A stretch of DNA of 64,000 nt from Novosphingobium sp. KCTC 2891 (GCF_025938155.1 NZ_JAPCZG010000009.1:1-64000); one strand, 5' to 3'. Positions 34,300-43,838 are shown, numbered from the stretch's first letter. A program made the numbers and translations. Notes: generated by a model from the sequence alone, not told the origin.

Positions 34300-34304
34300 G
34301 GCGC

Positions 34305-34333
34305 CAACAATCGGCATATCACCGCGGTATAAA
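34305..34333 (+). promoter_or_regulatory. Candidate promoter of the lasso peptide operon
   Basis: A TATAAA box at 34328-34333 lies 74 bases before the precursor start, in the only non-coding gap upstream of it. The -35 region (34305-34310, CAACAA) is a poor match, suggesting an activator or alternative sigma factor. Confidence 0.3.
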
Positions 34334-34407
34334 ATTCGGATCGGAAGACCGGCTTCGTAGCCTGAACTTTGCCGCGATCGTGCGGCGCAAGTGATGGAGT
34401 GAAAGCA

Positions 34408-34539
34408 ATGGAACGCAAGATCGAACTGATCGAAGACGTCGAAGACCTCGGCGCCGCCAGCACCGAAACGCTCGGCGCGCCAGGCAACCAGCTCGAATTC
34501 GGGGTGATCGCCCGCCCGCTGGGCCTGGACTCCGAATAA
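34408..34539 (+). CDS. Lasso peptide precursor (subterisin-like core)
   Basis: A 43-residue precursor. The leader ends ...STETL with Thr at position -2, the usual recognition residue, and the core begins GAPGNQLEFGVIARPLG and ends LDSE (21 residues). Gly1 and Glu8 would form the eight-residue macrolactam ring. Ring and loop closely resemble my memory of subterisin (GPPGDRIEFGVLAQLPG), a lasso peptide from a sphingomonad, with four extra tail residues that may be trimmed. GGAG lies 8 bases before the ATG. The processing enzymes B and C follow directly. Confidence 0.9.
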   Translation: MERKIELIEDVEDLGAASTETLGAPGNQLEFGVIARPLGLDSE

Positions 34540-34547
34540 GCCTTCGG

Positions 34548-34575
34548 CAGGCGCGTTTGGTCACAAGCGCGCCTG
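34548..34575 (+). terminator. Hairpin between precursor and B gene (attenuator)
   Basis: CAGGCGCG (34548-34555) and CGCGCCTG (34568-34575) form a perfect 8-bp stem with a 12-base loop, 9 bases after the precursor stop. No T-run follows, so it is more likely an attenuator or mRNA-stabilising end that gives more precursor than enzyme, as seen in other proteobacterial lasso operons. Confidence 0.6.
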
Positions 34576-34598
34576 TTGCCGGGTTCAGGGATACGCCG

Positions 34599-35273
34599 AT
34601 GGCATCGCCGCCCCCTCCCCCCACCTTCCGGCTAGCCGACGGGATCGGCGTTGCCCGGTGCGAGGATTCCGTCATCGTTCTTGATGTACCGTGCGATCGC
34701 TACCGAAAAGTCGGCGGCGAAGCGGCGGTCGCGCTGCTGGAGATCGCCAATTCGCGCCCGGTTGGCCCGGACCATGCCGGGCTCGCGGCTTTGCATCGTG
34801 CCGGCTTCATTGCCGACCGGTTACAATCCGATGCGCCATATCTGGATCCTCGAAGCATCCCGCTCCCGACGTCGAGCGTGCTTGAAGGTGGCGCGCCATT
34901 TCGGGCGGCTACCCGCCACGATCTGGGCGTCGTCCTCGACTGTGCCGCGAGCAGGCTGGATCTCCGGCGATGGCCGCTTGAGCGTGTGTTGCGTGCGCTG
35001 CGGAACGCCAGACAACGGCGTTCCGCAAAAGAGATCGGCGAGCTGGCCCGCGACTTCGACATGGGACGACGGCTGGCGCCTTTCCGCCCCTGTTGCCTGC
35101 CCGATGCGCTGGCTTTCACGCGACGCGCAAGGCGGCATGGCCACGATGTGCGGCTCGTGTTCGGCGTGAAGTGCCACCCGTTCGAAGCGCATTGCTGGGC
35201 ACAGATCGGCGAGGTGGTGCTGACTGACCCGCTCGAGCGCGTGCTGCGCTTCCAACCGATCCTGGCGCTGTGA
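34599..35273 (+). CDS. Lasso peptide B protein (leader-binding RRE plus protease)
   Basis: A 224-residue fused B protein. The N-terminal PqqD-like recognition element (residues 10-75; FRLADGIGVARCEDSVIVLD) binds the leader, and the C-terminal transglutaminase-like protease has Cys166 (CLPDAL), His198 (FEAHCW) and Asp210 (LTDPLERV). It removes the leader. The ATG at 34599 is preceded by AGGG; a TTG 14 codons upstream falls in the hairpin region and is less likely. It overlaps the cyclase gene by 4 bases. Confidence 0.9.
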   Translation: MASPPPPPTFRLADGIGVARCEDSVIVLDVPCDRYRKVGGEAAVALLEIANSRPVGPDHAGLAALHRAGFIADRLQSDAPYLDPRSIPLPTSSVLEGGAPFRAATRHDLGVVLDCAASRLDLRRWPLERVLRALRNARQRRSAKEIGELARDFDMGRRLAPFRPCCLPDALAFTRRARRHGHDVRLVFGVKCHPFEAHCWAQIGEVVLTDPLERVLRFQPILAL

Positions 35274-36988
35274 ATTCCGAACGCTATCTTCTGGTGATCG
35301 GTGCAGATCGCCCCCCTGCCCTGCTGTCGCGCGCCGGGGCACAGCTGCCCGGATTCGGCCTTCAACGCCGGGACTTCGGTAAGGACCTTACCCTGTTTGC
35401 AGCACCGGGCCTTGGCGTCGTGCAGCATCCGTCATTAGTGGTGATCGGACAGATGTCCGATGCCACCCCGGCCCTGCTCGCGCAATGCGAGACGCCCGAT
35501 GAGCTCATAACCGAATCCTGGGGCAACTATTTAGCTCTGGGCCTTGGCACCGATGGCAAACCCCACTGGGTAATGCGCGCGCCGCTGGGACATCTTCCTG
35601 CCTACCGCAGAAGCGCAAACGGCACCGAAATCATCGGCTCACATCCGGACCTTATCCTGGCCGTTACGGGTGAAAAGCCCGCGCTTGCCTGGGAGTTCGT
35701 GGGGCGACATCTCGCGTTCCAACATCTGCAGACCACCGAGACGGGCCTTGCCGGAATCGAGGAGTTGCTCGGCGGGGAAAGCCTGGAACAAGGGCCGAAC
35801 GGGGCCTGGCATCGCCGCCAAGTGTGGTCGCCCTGGACCTGGACCGCGCAGAGCCGCGAGATAGGCGACCCGCTAAGGGCACGACAGGACCTGCGCGCTA
35901 GCGTCGAGCGCGCGGTTGCAGGATTGATCCCGCGCGACGTTCTCTGCCTTCTTGAACTGTCGGGGGGAGTAGACTCTTCGATCCTCGCTGCTGCGCTCGC
36001 AGGCCACAAAGCCAACGCACGGGCCGCCACGCTCGTGACCGATGAGCGCGAGGGCGACGAACGGATCTATGCCCGCGCAGTCTCGATCGCCACGGGGCTG
36101 CTGCTCGACGAAGTAGCCGTGACCGGGGCGGTCAATCTCGCCCGCCCCGCCAGCATGCGAAGCGCGCGACCCGGCTTGCCGAGGACGCTGTCGCTCGCCG
36201 ACGACCTGCTGGCCGAGAAAGCGCGCGCCGAGACCATCGGCGCCTTCGTCAGCGGTGCAGGCGGCGATTGCGTGTTCTGCTCGCCCGCCTCGGCCGCGCC
36301 TGCCGCCGACGTGTTGCGCCGGTTAGGCATCAGCCGCGCGGCGTGGTCTGCGGTCGATGCTCTGGCGCGGATCCACCACGCCAGCGTGTGGGACGTCGCG
36401 AAAATGGCCTGGCGACAGGCACGCGAGCGCACGGCGCAGTCTCAATGGCCGCGGACCACCGGCTTTCTGGCGCAAGACGCTCTACCCACCATCGCACCTG
36501 TCCATCCCTGGCTCGCGGAACCGGCCGATGTGCTGCCCGGCAAGCGCAGCCATGTTCGCGCGATCCTCGCAGCGCTTGCCCATGTCGAGGGGTACGGGCG
36601 TCACGCACTGGCGCCCTCGCGCTTCCCGCTGCTGAGCCAGCCCGTGGTCGAAACCGCGCTGCGCATCCCTTCGTGGCTATGGATCGAGCAGGGGCGCGAT
36701 CGCGCGGTCGCCCGAACCGCGTACAGCGGCTTTCTTCCTGCAAGCGTGCTCGACCGACGCACCAAGGGGGGACTCGACAGCTATGCCATTGCGATGCTGG
36801 CCCGCAATCGCAACGCGCTGCAGCCGTTCCTGCTCGAGGGACACGTGTCGCGCAGCGGGCTACTCGACCGGCAGAGGCTCGAGGCTGCACTCGCGCGGCA
36901 ACCTCGTCGCGGCGATGCCGACACTTATCTGCTCTTCCCCTTGATCGACACCGAAGCCTGGGTACGCGCCTGGCTCGACGAGCCATAG
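35270..36988 (+). CDS. Lasso cyclase (asparagine synthetase-like C protein)
   Basis: A 572-residue ATP-dependent lactam synthetase related to asparagine synthetase B. The PP-loop is SGGVDSSILAAAL (about residue 228), with later motifs SGAGGDCVF and DRRTKGGLDSY. It adenylates Glu8 of the core and joins it to the Gly1 amine while the tail is threaded. A GTG start overlaps the B stop (GTGA). Its 3' end overlaps the convergent isopeptidase gene by 64 bases. Confidence 0.92.
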   Translation: MNSERYLLVIGADRPPALLSRAGAQLPGFGLQRRDFGKDLTLFAAPGLGVVQHPSLVVIGQMSDATPALLAQCETPDELITESWGNYLALGLGTDGKPHWVMRAPLGHLPAYRRSANGTEIIGSHPDLILAVTGEKPALAWEFVGRHLAFQHLQTTETGLAGIEELLGGESLEQGPNGAWHRRQVWSPWTWTAQSREIGDPLRARQDLRASVERAVAGLIPRDVLCLLELSGGVDSSILAAALAGHKANARAATLVTDEREGDERIYARAVSIATGLLLDEVAVTGAVNLARPASMRSARPGLPRTLSLADDLLAEKARAETIGAFVSGAGGDCVFCSPASAAPAADVLRRLGISRAAWSAVDALARIHHASVWDVAKMAWRQARERTAQSQWPRTTGFLAQDALPTIAPVHPWLAEPADVLPGKRSHVRAILAALAHVEGYGRHALAPSRFPLLSQPVVETALRIPSWLWIEQGRDRAVARTAYSGFLPASVLDRRTKGGLDSYAIAMLARNRNALQPFLLEGHVSRSGLLDRQRLEAALARQPRRGDADTYLLFPLIDTEAWVRAWLDEP

Positions 36989-38997
36989 CCTCGCCAGCGG
37001 ACGTATTGCGCGGCCTTGGCGCGATCGGGATCCACCTCGCCGGCCAGCCAGAATCGGAACCAGTCGAGGTTGCGTTCATTGGCAGCAAGCTGGTGGCGAG
37101 GCTGCCACTTGATGTGCATTTCCTGGGGGAATGCCCAGAGTTCGGCGGGCTTGCCGGCGCGCTGCAATCGGGACAGCAGCTCGACATTGGACCGATATTC
37201 CTGCTCGGGCACCTGCATGAGAAATGGCGCCGAGATCCGGTCCGCGTTGAACGCCGGCGATATCCGCCGCCATCCTTTGCGGTCATGATCGGGATCTCCG
37301 ATCCCCCATGAACTGCGCAACACACCAGCGACATCGCGCCCGTCGACCGCATTGTACCAATAATAGGCCGGGGTCAGCATGACGTTCGCCACCGACAGCG
37401 CCCGGAGCCGGCGGGTGTGGATGGCGAGCCACGCGGCAACCTCGCCGCCGAAGCTGACCCCGCCGACGCCCACGCGCGCAGGATCGATGGTGCCCTCGGA
37501 CGTCAGCTTGTCAATGATCGTTCCGATGCCGGCTTCAGCTACCGCATAAGCCTCGGTGTTGCGGCCCCCACCGACAAAGCCAGCAGAGCGATTGATGCAC
37601 ATCGCCGCGATCCCATGTGCCGCGAGCGCTCTCAACGGGAATTCGTCGCCAAGCCCGCCGCGCAGATAGCCCGCGCAGGAATAGTAGGTGATGAACAAGG
37701 GCACAGGCCCGATGTGCCCAGGCGGCAGAGCAATGAACCCTGCAAAGGGTCGCCCCTTGGCATCGACCCAATTCAGCGGCGCAAAATGGGGCTCACTCGA
37801 TGGCAATTCAGGATTGGGGGAAGCAAGGGTCCGCAGGGCACCGCTTTGCGGATCGACCAGTACGAGGTGCGGTGGAACATTCGCACTGGCCGCAACGCAG
37901 GCGATCACGACTTCGTGCGCCGCGCAGGGATCACCAAGATCTGCGCCCCCTTCAAGCAGACCTTCGCCAGCCACCAGTTGGCGCATGGATCCGTCGGTAA
38001 GATTCCAGACGATCAGCGAGGAATTGTTGGGTGTCTGGCGAACCTCGAGCATCACTTCATTGCGGTGCCCGATCCAGCTGATCGATCGCACCTTCGACGG
38101 ATTGCACAACGCATCGGTACACCGCGCGACTTCCTTCCCATCGGGCGCGGCGAGGACAAGGCGATAGTCCTCCCCTTTGCCAAGCAGAAGGACATTGCCG
38201 CGATCATCGCCCGACTCTGCGCGAACCATAACAAATTCGCCGCCTAGCTTATCGAAGCCCTTGATCGGTTGCGCGTAGAGCTGCTGCTCTTGCCCGCTGG
38301 CATTGCGCAGTATACCGGATTGGGGATCGAGGATCTCAAGGTGTGGCGCCTGCTTGGGCAAAATACCCCCTTGCTCGAACCAAGCCCCGCGCAAACGACC
38401 TGTCGCCCAGCGCCCGTCGATCCAGTCGCCCCGATAAAGCGGTCGCTGTGGATCAACGCTCGCATCGATCAGGGTCCCCCTGTCCTTCTCTTCGTCCTCG
38501 GCGAGAGTAATGGCCGCACGTGATTGGCCGACTGCAACGGCAATCTTGTGCCCGTTCTCGAGCGCCGCCACGTCGGTGACGTTCCCGTCCTCGTGGGTCA
38601 GTTCGCGCACGTCGTTGCCATCGACCTCTGCACGCCAGACCTGCGCTTCACCCTTCGCAAGCTTGCGGAACAGGATCGCGCGCGAATCCGAGGTCCAGAT
38701 CGGCGCGCGCGCCAGCATCGTACCATTGAGCAAGGTTGGTTCACCCGCGTCAGCAAACCGCCGTGGCGGTTTGGAACCGTCTGCGGGCGCGACGAACCAG
38801 GCAATGTCATATGCGTTCCGGTCGATCGAGGCGCGCGCTTCACGCCAGACGACAAGGCGCCCATCCGGCGAAATCGACGGGCTATCGATGCGGGTCATCT
38901 CGATCTCGGAGCGAATCCCGGCCCCGGCCGCGGCCTTTGCCGCAACCGGAGCCAGAACCAGCAGGGCGAGCGCAAGGGGAGCTGAAGCCTTGCGCAT
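36925..38997 (-). CDS. Lasso peptide isopeptidase (AtxE2-like, S9 family)
   Basis: A 690-residue prolyl-oligopeptidase-fold hydrolase with an N-terminal signal peptide (MRKASAPLALALLVLAPVAA), beta-propeller repeats (SPDGRLVVWRE; WTSDSRAILFRK) and a C-terminal alpha/beta-hydrolase with nucleophile GVSFGGEVAA (about residue 510) and His in QEMHIKW. Members such as AtxE2 open the macrolactam of the cognate lasso peptide, probably to recycle an imported peptide. The start forms TGATG with the stop of the TonB receptor gene, so the two are co-translated. Confidence 0.9.
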   Translation of the reverse strand: MRKASAPLALALLVLAPVAAKAAAGAGIRSEIEMTRIDSPSISPDGRLVVWREARASIDRNAYDIAWFVAPADGSKPPRRFADAGEPTLLNGTMLARAPIWTSDSRAILFRKLAKGEAQVWRAEVDGNDVRELTHEDGNVTDVAALENGHKIAVAVGQSRAAITLAEDEEKDRGTLIDASVDPQRPLYRGDWIDGRWATGRLRGAWFEQGGILPKQAPHLEILDPQSGILRNASGQEQQLYAQPIKGFDKLGGEFVMVRAESGDDRGNVLLLGKGEDYRLVLAAPDGKEVARCTDALCNPSKVRSISWIGHRNEVMLEVRQTPNNSSLIVWNLTDGSMRQLVAGEGLLEGGADLGDPCAAHEVVIACVAASANVPPHLVLVDPQSGALRTLASPNPELPSSEPHFAPLNWVDAKGRPFAGFIALPPGHIGPVPLFITYYSCAGYLRGGLGDEFPLRALAAHGIAAMCINRSAGFVGGGRNTEAYAVAEAGIGTIIDKLTSEGTIDPARVGVGGVSFGGEVAAWLAIHTRRLRALSVANVMLTPAYYWYNAVDGRDVAGVLRSSWGIGDPDHDRKGWRRISPAFNADRISAPFLMQVPEQEYRSNVELLSRLQRAGKPAELWAFPQEMHIKWQPRHQLAANERNLDWFRFWLAGEVDPDRAKAAQYVRWRGYGSSSQARTQASVSIKGKSR

Positions 38998-41933
38998 CAC
39001 CATGCCTTTACCAGCTGGAGAGCAATAACCCGACCGGCCGCGCTCGCCTGTTCGGGATCGAAGCCCGATGCCGAATAGGGCGTGCGATTGTTGACGTAGG
39101 GCGGATCGCGGTCAAACAGGTTCGTCACGCTGAGCGACAACCGGGTCCCGCGCATCGGGCCATCGACCTCGCCAAAGGTCTTGCTCAACTGGACATCAAC
39201 GGTCGTCCAGCTGGCAACATGTTCGACCGGACTGACCGCAGTGTTGGCGTAGCCGGCGGTGTGGTTGACGAAACCTGCAAACCCGACACTACCAAGCTGA
39301 AGCGATGCGCGACCACGGACGCGATAGCGCACTGGGTTGCCGATCGTGCCAAGCGCTTCGACCACGGGCGATGTCGCGGTAAATTGCTGCGTCAGGTGAA
39401 ACAGCCAGGTTCCCGACGCACCGATCTCGAAGGCGCCGCCGCGAAGCGGCTTGTGGTAGCCAAGATCAAAGTCGATCCCGTCGAGGTGGTTGCGCGCAAG
39501 GTTCGCGTTGCGGGCATCGATCACATAGGCAATCGCCGAGGCGGGAATGCCGAACGGGTTCGCAAAGTTCGGATCGGCATAGAGCGCGGCCAGCGTTGCC
39601 GTCGATGGGTTCGCGGTGATCAGCGAGGCGTAGCGGTCACGCTGGGTGAGGAACGTGAAGGCATCGACCGCCGGGTTGAAGATGCGGTCGCGGTAGGAGA
39701 CGTCGAACCAGGTCATGCTCAATGCAAGGCCGGGCACGGCCTTCGGCCGGAGATCGATACCGGCCGTCAACGTGCGCGCTCGTTCCGGTCCGATCGCAGG
39801 ATTGTTGCCGAACAGCGCGACGACATTGCTCGATCCGCCAGGCGATGTCGGATCGGATACCGGCAGCGGCACGACCTGGCTGAGCCCTGGTCCCTGACGC
39901 ACATCGAAGAAGCCTGGCGCGTGGAACGACGTGCCGTACGCGCCGCGCAGGGCCAGCCCTCCGACAGGTTCCCACGTCACGCCAACTTTCGGATTCGTCG
40001 TCGTCCCGAAATCGGAATAGTGCTCAATGCGGCCCGCCACCGAGAGCTCGAGCCGGTGGATCCCGGAAATGCCCTGCTCCGGTCCGACCAGCGGCGCCAT
40101 GAGTTCGGCATAGCCCGCAACGACATGTCGCGAGAGCGGGTAGCCGGTATCGCCACCCGAGATCGGGCTGAGGCTGAAATCGTCGTAGACATAGGCGGAA
40201 CCGAAGGCTTCGGCCCGGTATTCGGAGCCGACGGCAAGCCGTAGAGCACCACCCGGCAGCGCGAACAGTGGCCCGTCGAACTTCAACCCTGCCGTGGTCT
40301 GGCGCGAGCGATCGCGTTGCGTCGCAGAGCCGCGCACCTTGTCGATCGTCGAGGCGTCGGTGTGCGAGCCATCGCCGAACACGTTGAAGGCTGTCGCCGG
40401 ATTGCTGTCCGCAAGCGCGGCCGCCAGGCGAGCATTGTTGACCTCATTGAGTGAATCCAGCTGTTCGTGCTGCTGGCCGTAGCTGCCATAGACCTCGCCG
40501 CGCCACTGCCCGAACCGCGCTTCGAGCGAGGCCGAGGTCGCCCAGTTGGTAACGTGCGCCCTGTTGAGCGGCGCGCCGAGATCCTTCCGGAAGTCGTAGG
40601 TGACGCTGACCGGCTGACTGGTGCCGATCGGATCGACGTAGAATGGGTTCGCAGACGTGACCGTGACCGGCGAATTGAGCGCGAAGTAGCGCTGAGACGA
40701 CTGGCGATCGGCGGCAAAGCCCTGGACGCGCAGCGTGACCGCGGGGGTGATTTCCTGCTCGAAGGCAATGACGCCGGCATGGCGGCGGGTTGCGGGCAGG
40801 AGATCGGTTTGGCTACGGCCATCGCCAAGGTTGGTGACGCCGCGGATCAGGTCAGACCCTGACAGATGCGTGCCATCCTGCCCCTTCGGAATGCCATAGA
40901 CGCTGCCGTCAGCCGCCGTGATCGTGCCCGGGTTGGCATAAGCCTGGCGATAATCGGGGCCACCAAAGCGGCGCAGATCTTCGGTCGCATAAGCGCGGTC
41001 CTCCGATCCAAGGCGCGTGCGATCGTAGTATTCGTAAGACCCCATGATTCGGCCAGTGGACCACTTCTTGCCGACGATCTGGCTCGTCTGGAATTCGGTG
41101 AAGCCATCCGCGATCCCTGTGCGCAGGCTGGTTTCCGCGCCCTCGAAATTACGGCGGAGCCTGACATTGACCACGCCGGCAACCGCGTCCGAGCCGTAAA
41201 TTGCAGAGGCCCCGTCAGCGAGCACTTCGATCCGCTCGATCGCGCTCGTCGGGATCAGCGAGAGATCGACGAAGGTGCCCCCTCCCCCGCCCAGCGCGAG
41301 CCGGTTGCCTTCCACGAGCGTCAGCGTCGAAGTCGTCCCGAGGCCGCGCAGGTTGACGCTCGCGCCGTAGCCGATGTTGCCGCCGGCATTGTTGCGCGTG
41401 GTGAAGCCGACCGTGCCCTCATTGGCGCCGCCGCCGAAGTTCTGCGGGATCGCGGCCATGACCTCCTGGGTCGTGGCAAGGCCACTTTGCTCAATGTCCT
41501 TGCGGTCGATCGCGATCACCTGTGCGCCGGCAGGCGCAGACCCGCGAATGCGGGTGCCGGTGACCAGGATCTCCGGGGTGCTCGCTCCACTCCCCTCCCC
41601 CGGCAGACGCGCCGGGACCGGCCTGACCGCGTAGGCATCACCGACCTCGACGCTCTGCAAGTCAGACCCTGCCAGCAACAGTGTCAGGGCCTCGCCAACC
41701 GTGAACGTGCCGCGCACGGAAGGAGCAAGGCGCGAGCCCACGACTTGCGTATCGGCCAGCACGGTCTGGCCCGATGCAAGGGCAAGGCTGCGCAAGGCAT
41801 CGGCCAGTGGCTGTGCCGGCAGATCAAGAGGAATGCGGCGGCCGTCGCGCGCGATCGCCGCCTGCGGCGCCACAAGCACAGCTGCTGCCAGCAGCGCAGC
41901 AGCGATCGAACGGAAATGGGTGATGGACGTCAT
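38997..41933 (-). CDS. TonB-dependent receptor with STN signalling domain
   Basis: A 978-residue outer-membrane receptor: signal peptide (SIAAALLAAAVLVAPQAAIA), an STN domain (about residues 35-100, PLDLPAQPLADALRSLALAS) that contacts FecR, a plug (TRIRGSAPAGAQVIAIDRKD ... LEGNRLALGGGG type) and a long beta barrel ending in a Trp (LQLVKAW). Next to lasso isopeptidases such receptors are thought to import the lasso peptide, perhaps with bound cargo. A FecI-type promoter lies upstream. Confidence 0.93.
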   Translation of the reverse strand: MTSITHFRSIAAALLAAAVLVAPQAAIARDGRRIPLDLPAQPLADALRSLALASGQTVLADTQVVGSRLAPSVRGTFTVGEALTLLLAGSDLQSVEVGDAYAVRPVPARLPGEGSGASTPEILVTGTRIRGSAPAGAQVIAIDRKDIEQSGLATTQEVMAAIPQNFGGGANEGTVGFTTRNNAGGNIGYGASVNLRGLGTTSTLTLVEGNRLALGGGGGTFVDLSLIPTSAIERIEVLADGASAIYGSDAVAGVVNVRLRRNFEGAETSLRTGIADGFTEFQTSQIVGKKWSTGRIMGSYEYYDRTRLGSEDRAYATEDLRRFGGPDYRQAYANPGTITAADGSVYGIPKGQDGTHLSGSDLIRGVTNLGDGRSQTDLLPATRRHAGVIAFEQEITPAVTLRVQGFAADRQSSQRYFALNSPVTVTSANPFYVDPIGTSQPVSVTYDFRKDLGAPLNRAHVTNWATSASLEARFGQWRGEVYGSYGQQHEQLDSLNEVNNARLAAALADSNPATAFNVFGDGSHTDASTIDKVRGSATQRDRSRQTTAGLKFDGPLFALPGGALRLAVGSEYRAEAFGSAYVYDDFSLSPISGGDTGYPLSRHVVAGYAELMAPLVGPEQGISGIHRLELSVAGRIEHYSDFGTTTNPKVGVTWEPVGGLALRGAYGTSFHAPGFFDVRQGPGLSQVVPLPVSDPTSPGGSSNVVALFGNNPAIGPERARTLTAGIDLRPKAVPGLALSMTWFDVSYRDRIFNPAVDAFTFLTQRDRYASLITANPSTATLAALYADPNFANPFGIPASAIAYVIDARNANLARNHLDGIDFDLGYHKPLRGGAFEIGASGTWLFHLTQQFTATSPVVEALGTIGNPVRYRVRGRASLQLGSVGFAGFVNHTAGYANTAVSPVEHVASWTTVDVQLSKTFGEVDGPMRGTRLSLSVTNLFDRDPPYVNNRTPYSASGFDPEQASAAGRVIALQLVKAW

Positions 41934-42285
41934 GGTTCGTACCTCCCTGGCGCCTCGAAAGGGCGCTCATGGCCGTGGAGACGCCGTGCGGCGCGAACAC
42001 CCGACAGATATTTTTGAAAAGAAGTCGGTGAGGCGTGCGTGGCGCTAGCGAAGCGCGCGGGACGCGGCCGGCTCGTCGGAGCCGGAAATCAGGGGACAAG
42101 GCAAATCCTCAGCCCAGCGCACTTGCGCGGTTCCCCCTCCCCTCCGCTCCCTGCAAATCACTGCAATCCGAACGGTGGATCGATGCCGGATGGTCCGCCC
42201 CATCCGCACGCCGACAATCAAGCCGAACGCCGACCGACGTTTACAGGGCAAAGGGCCCGCAGCCGTTCTGGGTAGTCCAAGGCTG
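41934..42285. other. 352-base gap between receptor and FecR genes
   Basis: It holds the candidate ECF promoter, GGGAGG before the receptor ATG and an A/T-rich stretch (42006-42022) upstream of the -35 element. No further gene is supported. Confidence 0.4.
41979..42006 (-). promoter_or_regulatory. Candidate FecI-type ECF promoter of the TonB receptor
   Basis: Minus strand: TGTCGGG (plus 42000-42006), 16-base spacer, CGTCT (plus 41979-41983), 45 bases before the receptor ATG. This spacing and sequence resemble promoters seen before TonB receptors governed by FecI-like sigma factors in this bacterial group. The assignment is by memory of that pattern. Confidence 0.45.
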
Positions 42286-43257
42286 TCAGTGACGCCTGAG
42301 TTCGATGGTGCCGGTCGCCCGCACGACGTCGAGATCGTTGAGCAGCGCAAGGGTGCGGGCAAAGCTGTCAGGATCGTCGAGACGGAAAGCGCCGCTCAAG
42401 CGCTGCGCCGCCACCGCTGGCGCACCGAGGTGAAGCTGGATGGAATTACGCTGATTGAGGAGCGCAATTGCCTCGCCCACCGTCATGTCGCGCCTGGAGG
42501 AGAGCTGCTGACCTCGCTGCACTGTTCCTGCATCCGCCGAGCCCGAGACCTTCTCCGCAGTATCAACGCCCTGCCCCGCCGAGAGCAAGTGCGTGGTCCC
42601 GTCGCGATCGACAGCATCGGCTTGACCGCTTCGCACATCGATCCGTCCAGCGTTTTCGGTTACGCGGACTTCAAGTTCGGCATCACGTGTTCGGACATTC
42701 GCAGTTCCTGCGCCCACCGCCATGACCCGATGATCGCCAGGTGCCACCTCGACCCGCGCATGGCCCGCCCGGAGTTCGATCCGCCGCGTGCTCGCGTCAA
42801 ACCGGGTCTCGGCACGGCCTTCTCCGATGAGAGTCAGTCCCGTGCCATCTGCAAGCCGCCAGGTGCGTGTTTCACCAGGCCCCGTATGATAGGACCGTGC
42901 CTCGACTGCGGCTCCAATGTTCACCACGGGATTGCCGGCAACGAACCGTACCGACAGCGTTCCGACAACAAGCAGGACTGCGCAAGTCGCGGCGACGATA
43001 TGCGTGCTGCGGCGCATATAGAGCGGTGCGCGTGGCAAAGTCCGCGCCTGGCCCATCGGGCTATTTACGAGCAGCAGGCTTTCGCGCCACGTCCGCTCGG
43101 CCTCCGCATAGGCCAGGCGATGCCGAAGATCGCGCGCCAGCCAGGCCGTGAACGCCGGGTCGCTCTTGCCAAGCTCGTCACCTTCGTGCCGTGCCAGCCA
43201 TTGGGCTGCTTGCTCCCGGATCGAGTCCGGGATCGTATCCTTGCCCGCGCTGTTCAT
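42286..43257 (-). CDS. FecR-family anti-sigma/sigma-regulator
   Basis: A 323-residue protein with a cytoplasmic N-terminal DUF4880-like part (QAAQWLARHEGDELGKSDPA), one membrane span (THIVAATCAVLLVVGTLSV, about residues 84-103) and a periplasmic FecR domain (TGPGETRTWRLADGTGLTLI) with an STN-like end. It holds or activates the FecI sigma factor according to the state of the TonB receptor. The start overlaps the fecI-type gene by 4 bases. Confidence 0.92.
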   Translation of the reverse strand: MNSAGKDTIPDSIREQAAQWLARHEGDELGKSDPAFTAWLARDLRHRLAYAEAERTWRESLLLVNSPMGQARTLPRAPLYMRRSTHIVAATCAVLLVVGTLSVRFVAGNPVVNIGAAVEARSYHTGPGETRTWRLADGTGLTLIGEGRAETRFDASTRRIELRAGHARVEVAPGDHRVMAVGAGTANVRTRDAELEVRVTENAGRIDVRSGQADAVDRDGTTHLLSAGQGVDTAEKVSGSADAGTVQRGQQLSSRRDMTVGEAIALLNQRNSIQLHLGAPAVAAQRLSGAFRLDDPDSFARTLALLNDLDVVRATGTIELRRH

Positions 43258-43790
43258 GGCTCGCGCATGTGCTTTGCCAGTTGCTGGATCGCCCGGCTCA
43301 TCTGCTTTTCCACGGCGCGCACGCTCAACCCCGTCCGTTCGGCAATCTCGACATAGCTATAGCCATCGAGCCGGCGGGCAAGAAAGACATTCCTAGTCAT
43401 GGGCTTGAGACGATCGAGCGCTCGTTCAAGCCGCCGCAAGCGATCGCGCGCTTCGAGATGACGGACGGGGTCGCTCCCGGCGATTTCGACTTCGTGGAGT
43501 GGAACATGGCTATCGGCGTGCTGTCGGTGAGCGGTGCGCGCCTGATCGCGGGCTGCATTGCGTGCCGCTTCGGCAAGGAACGCTGCAGGCGCCTCGATCT
43601 CCTCGACGGCACTGCCTCGCCCGGCGAGGCGGACGAAGACCTGTTGCATCATGTCCTCGGCAGTATCGAGGCCGGTGCGCCGCGCAATCCGCCGCAAAAG
43701 CGACGGGCGCTCGGCCCGATACATCTCATCGATCAGCGACGCCGATATCGCGTCAAGTTGGACAAGCACGGGGAATGGAGCCTCGCTCAT
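43254..43790 (-). CDS. FecI-family ECF sigma factor
   Basis: A 178-residue ECF sigma factor with region 2 (RIARRTGLDTAEDMMQQVFV, with LAEAARNAARDQARTAHRQ) and region 4 (LKPMTRNVFLARRLDGYSYV ... TGLSVRAVEKQMSRAIQQL). With FecR and the TonB receptor it forms a cell-surface signalling system; the likely target is the receptor-isopeptidase promoter, so presence of the peptide would raise uptake and degradation. Confidence 0.93.
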   Translation of the reverse strand: MSEAPFPVLVQLDAISASLIDEMYRAERPSLLRRIARRTGLDTAEDMMQQVFVRLAGRGSAVEEIEAPAAFLAEAARNAARDQARTAHRQHADSHVPLHEVEIAGSDPVRHLEARDRLRRLERALDRLKPMTRNVFLARRLDGYSYVEIAERTGLSVRAVEKQMSRAIQQLAKHMREP

Positions 43791-43838
43791 CGCAGGCGCC
43801 GCCTGTTGGCCAGATCAATAGTCCGCGTCATCAAAATG

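Noticed and set aside
38736..40244. A 502-codon plus-strand frame
   Set aside because: Antisense to the isopeptidase and TonB receptor genes; Arg-rich, no ribosome site or family.
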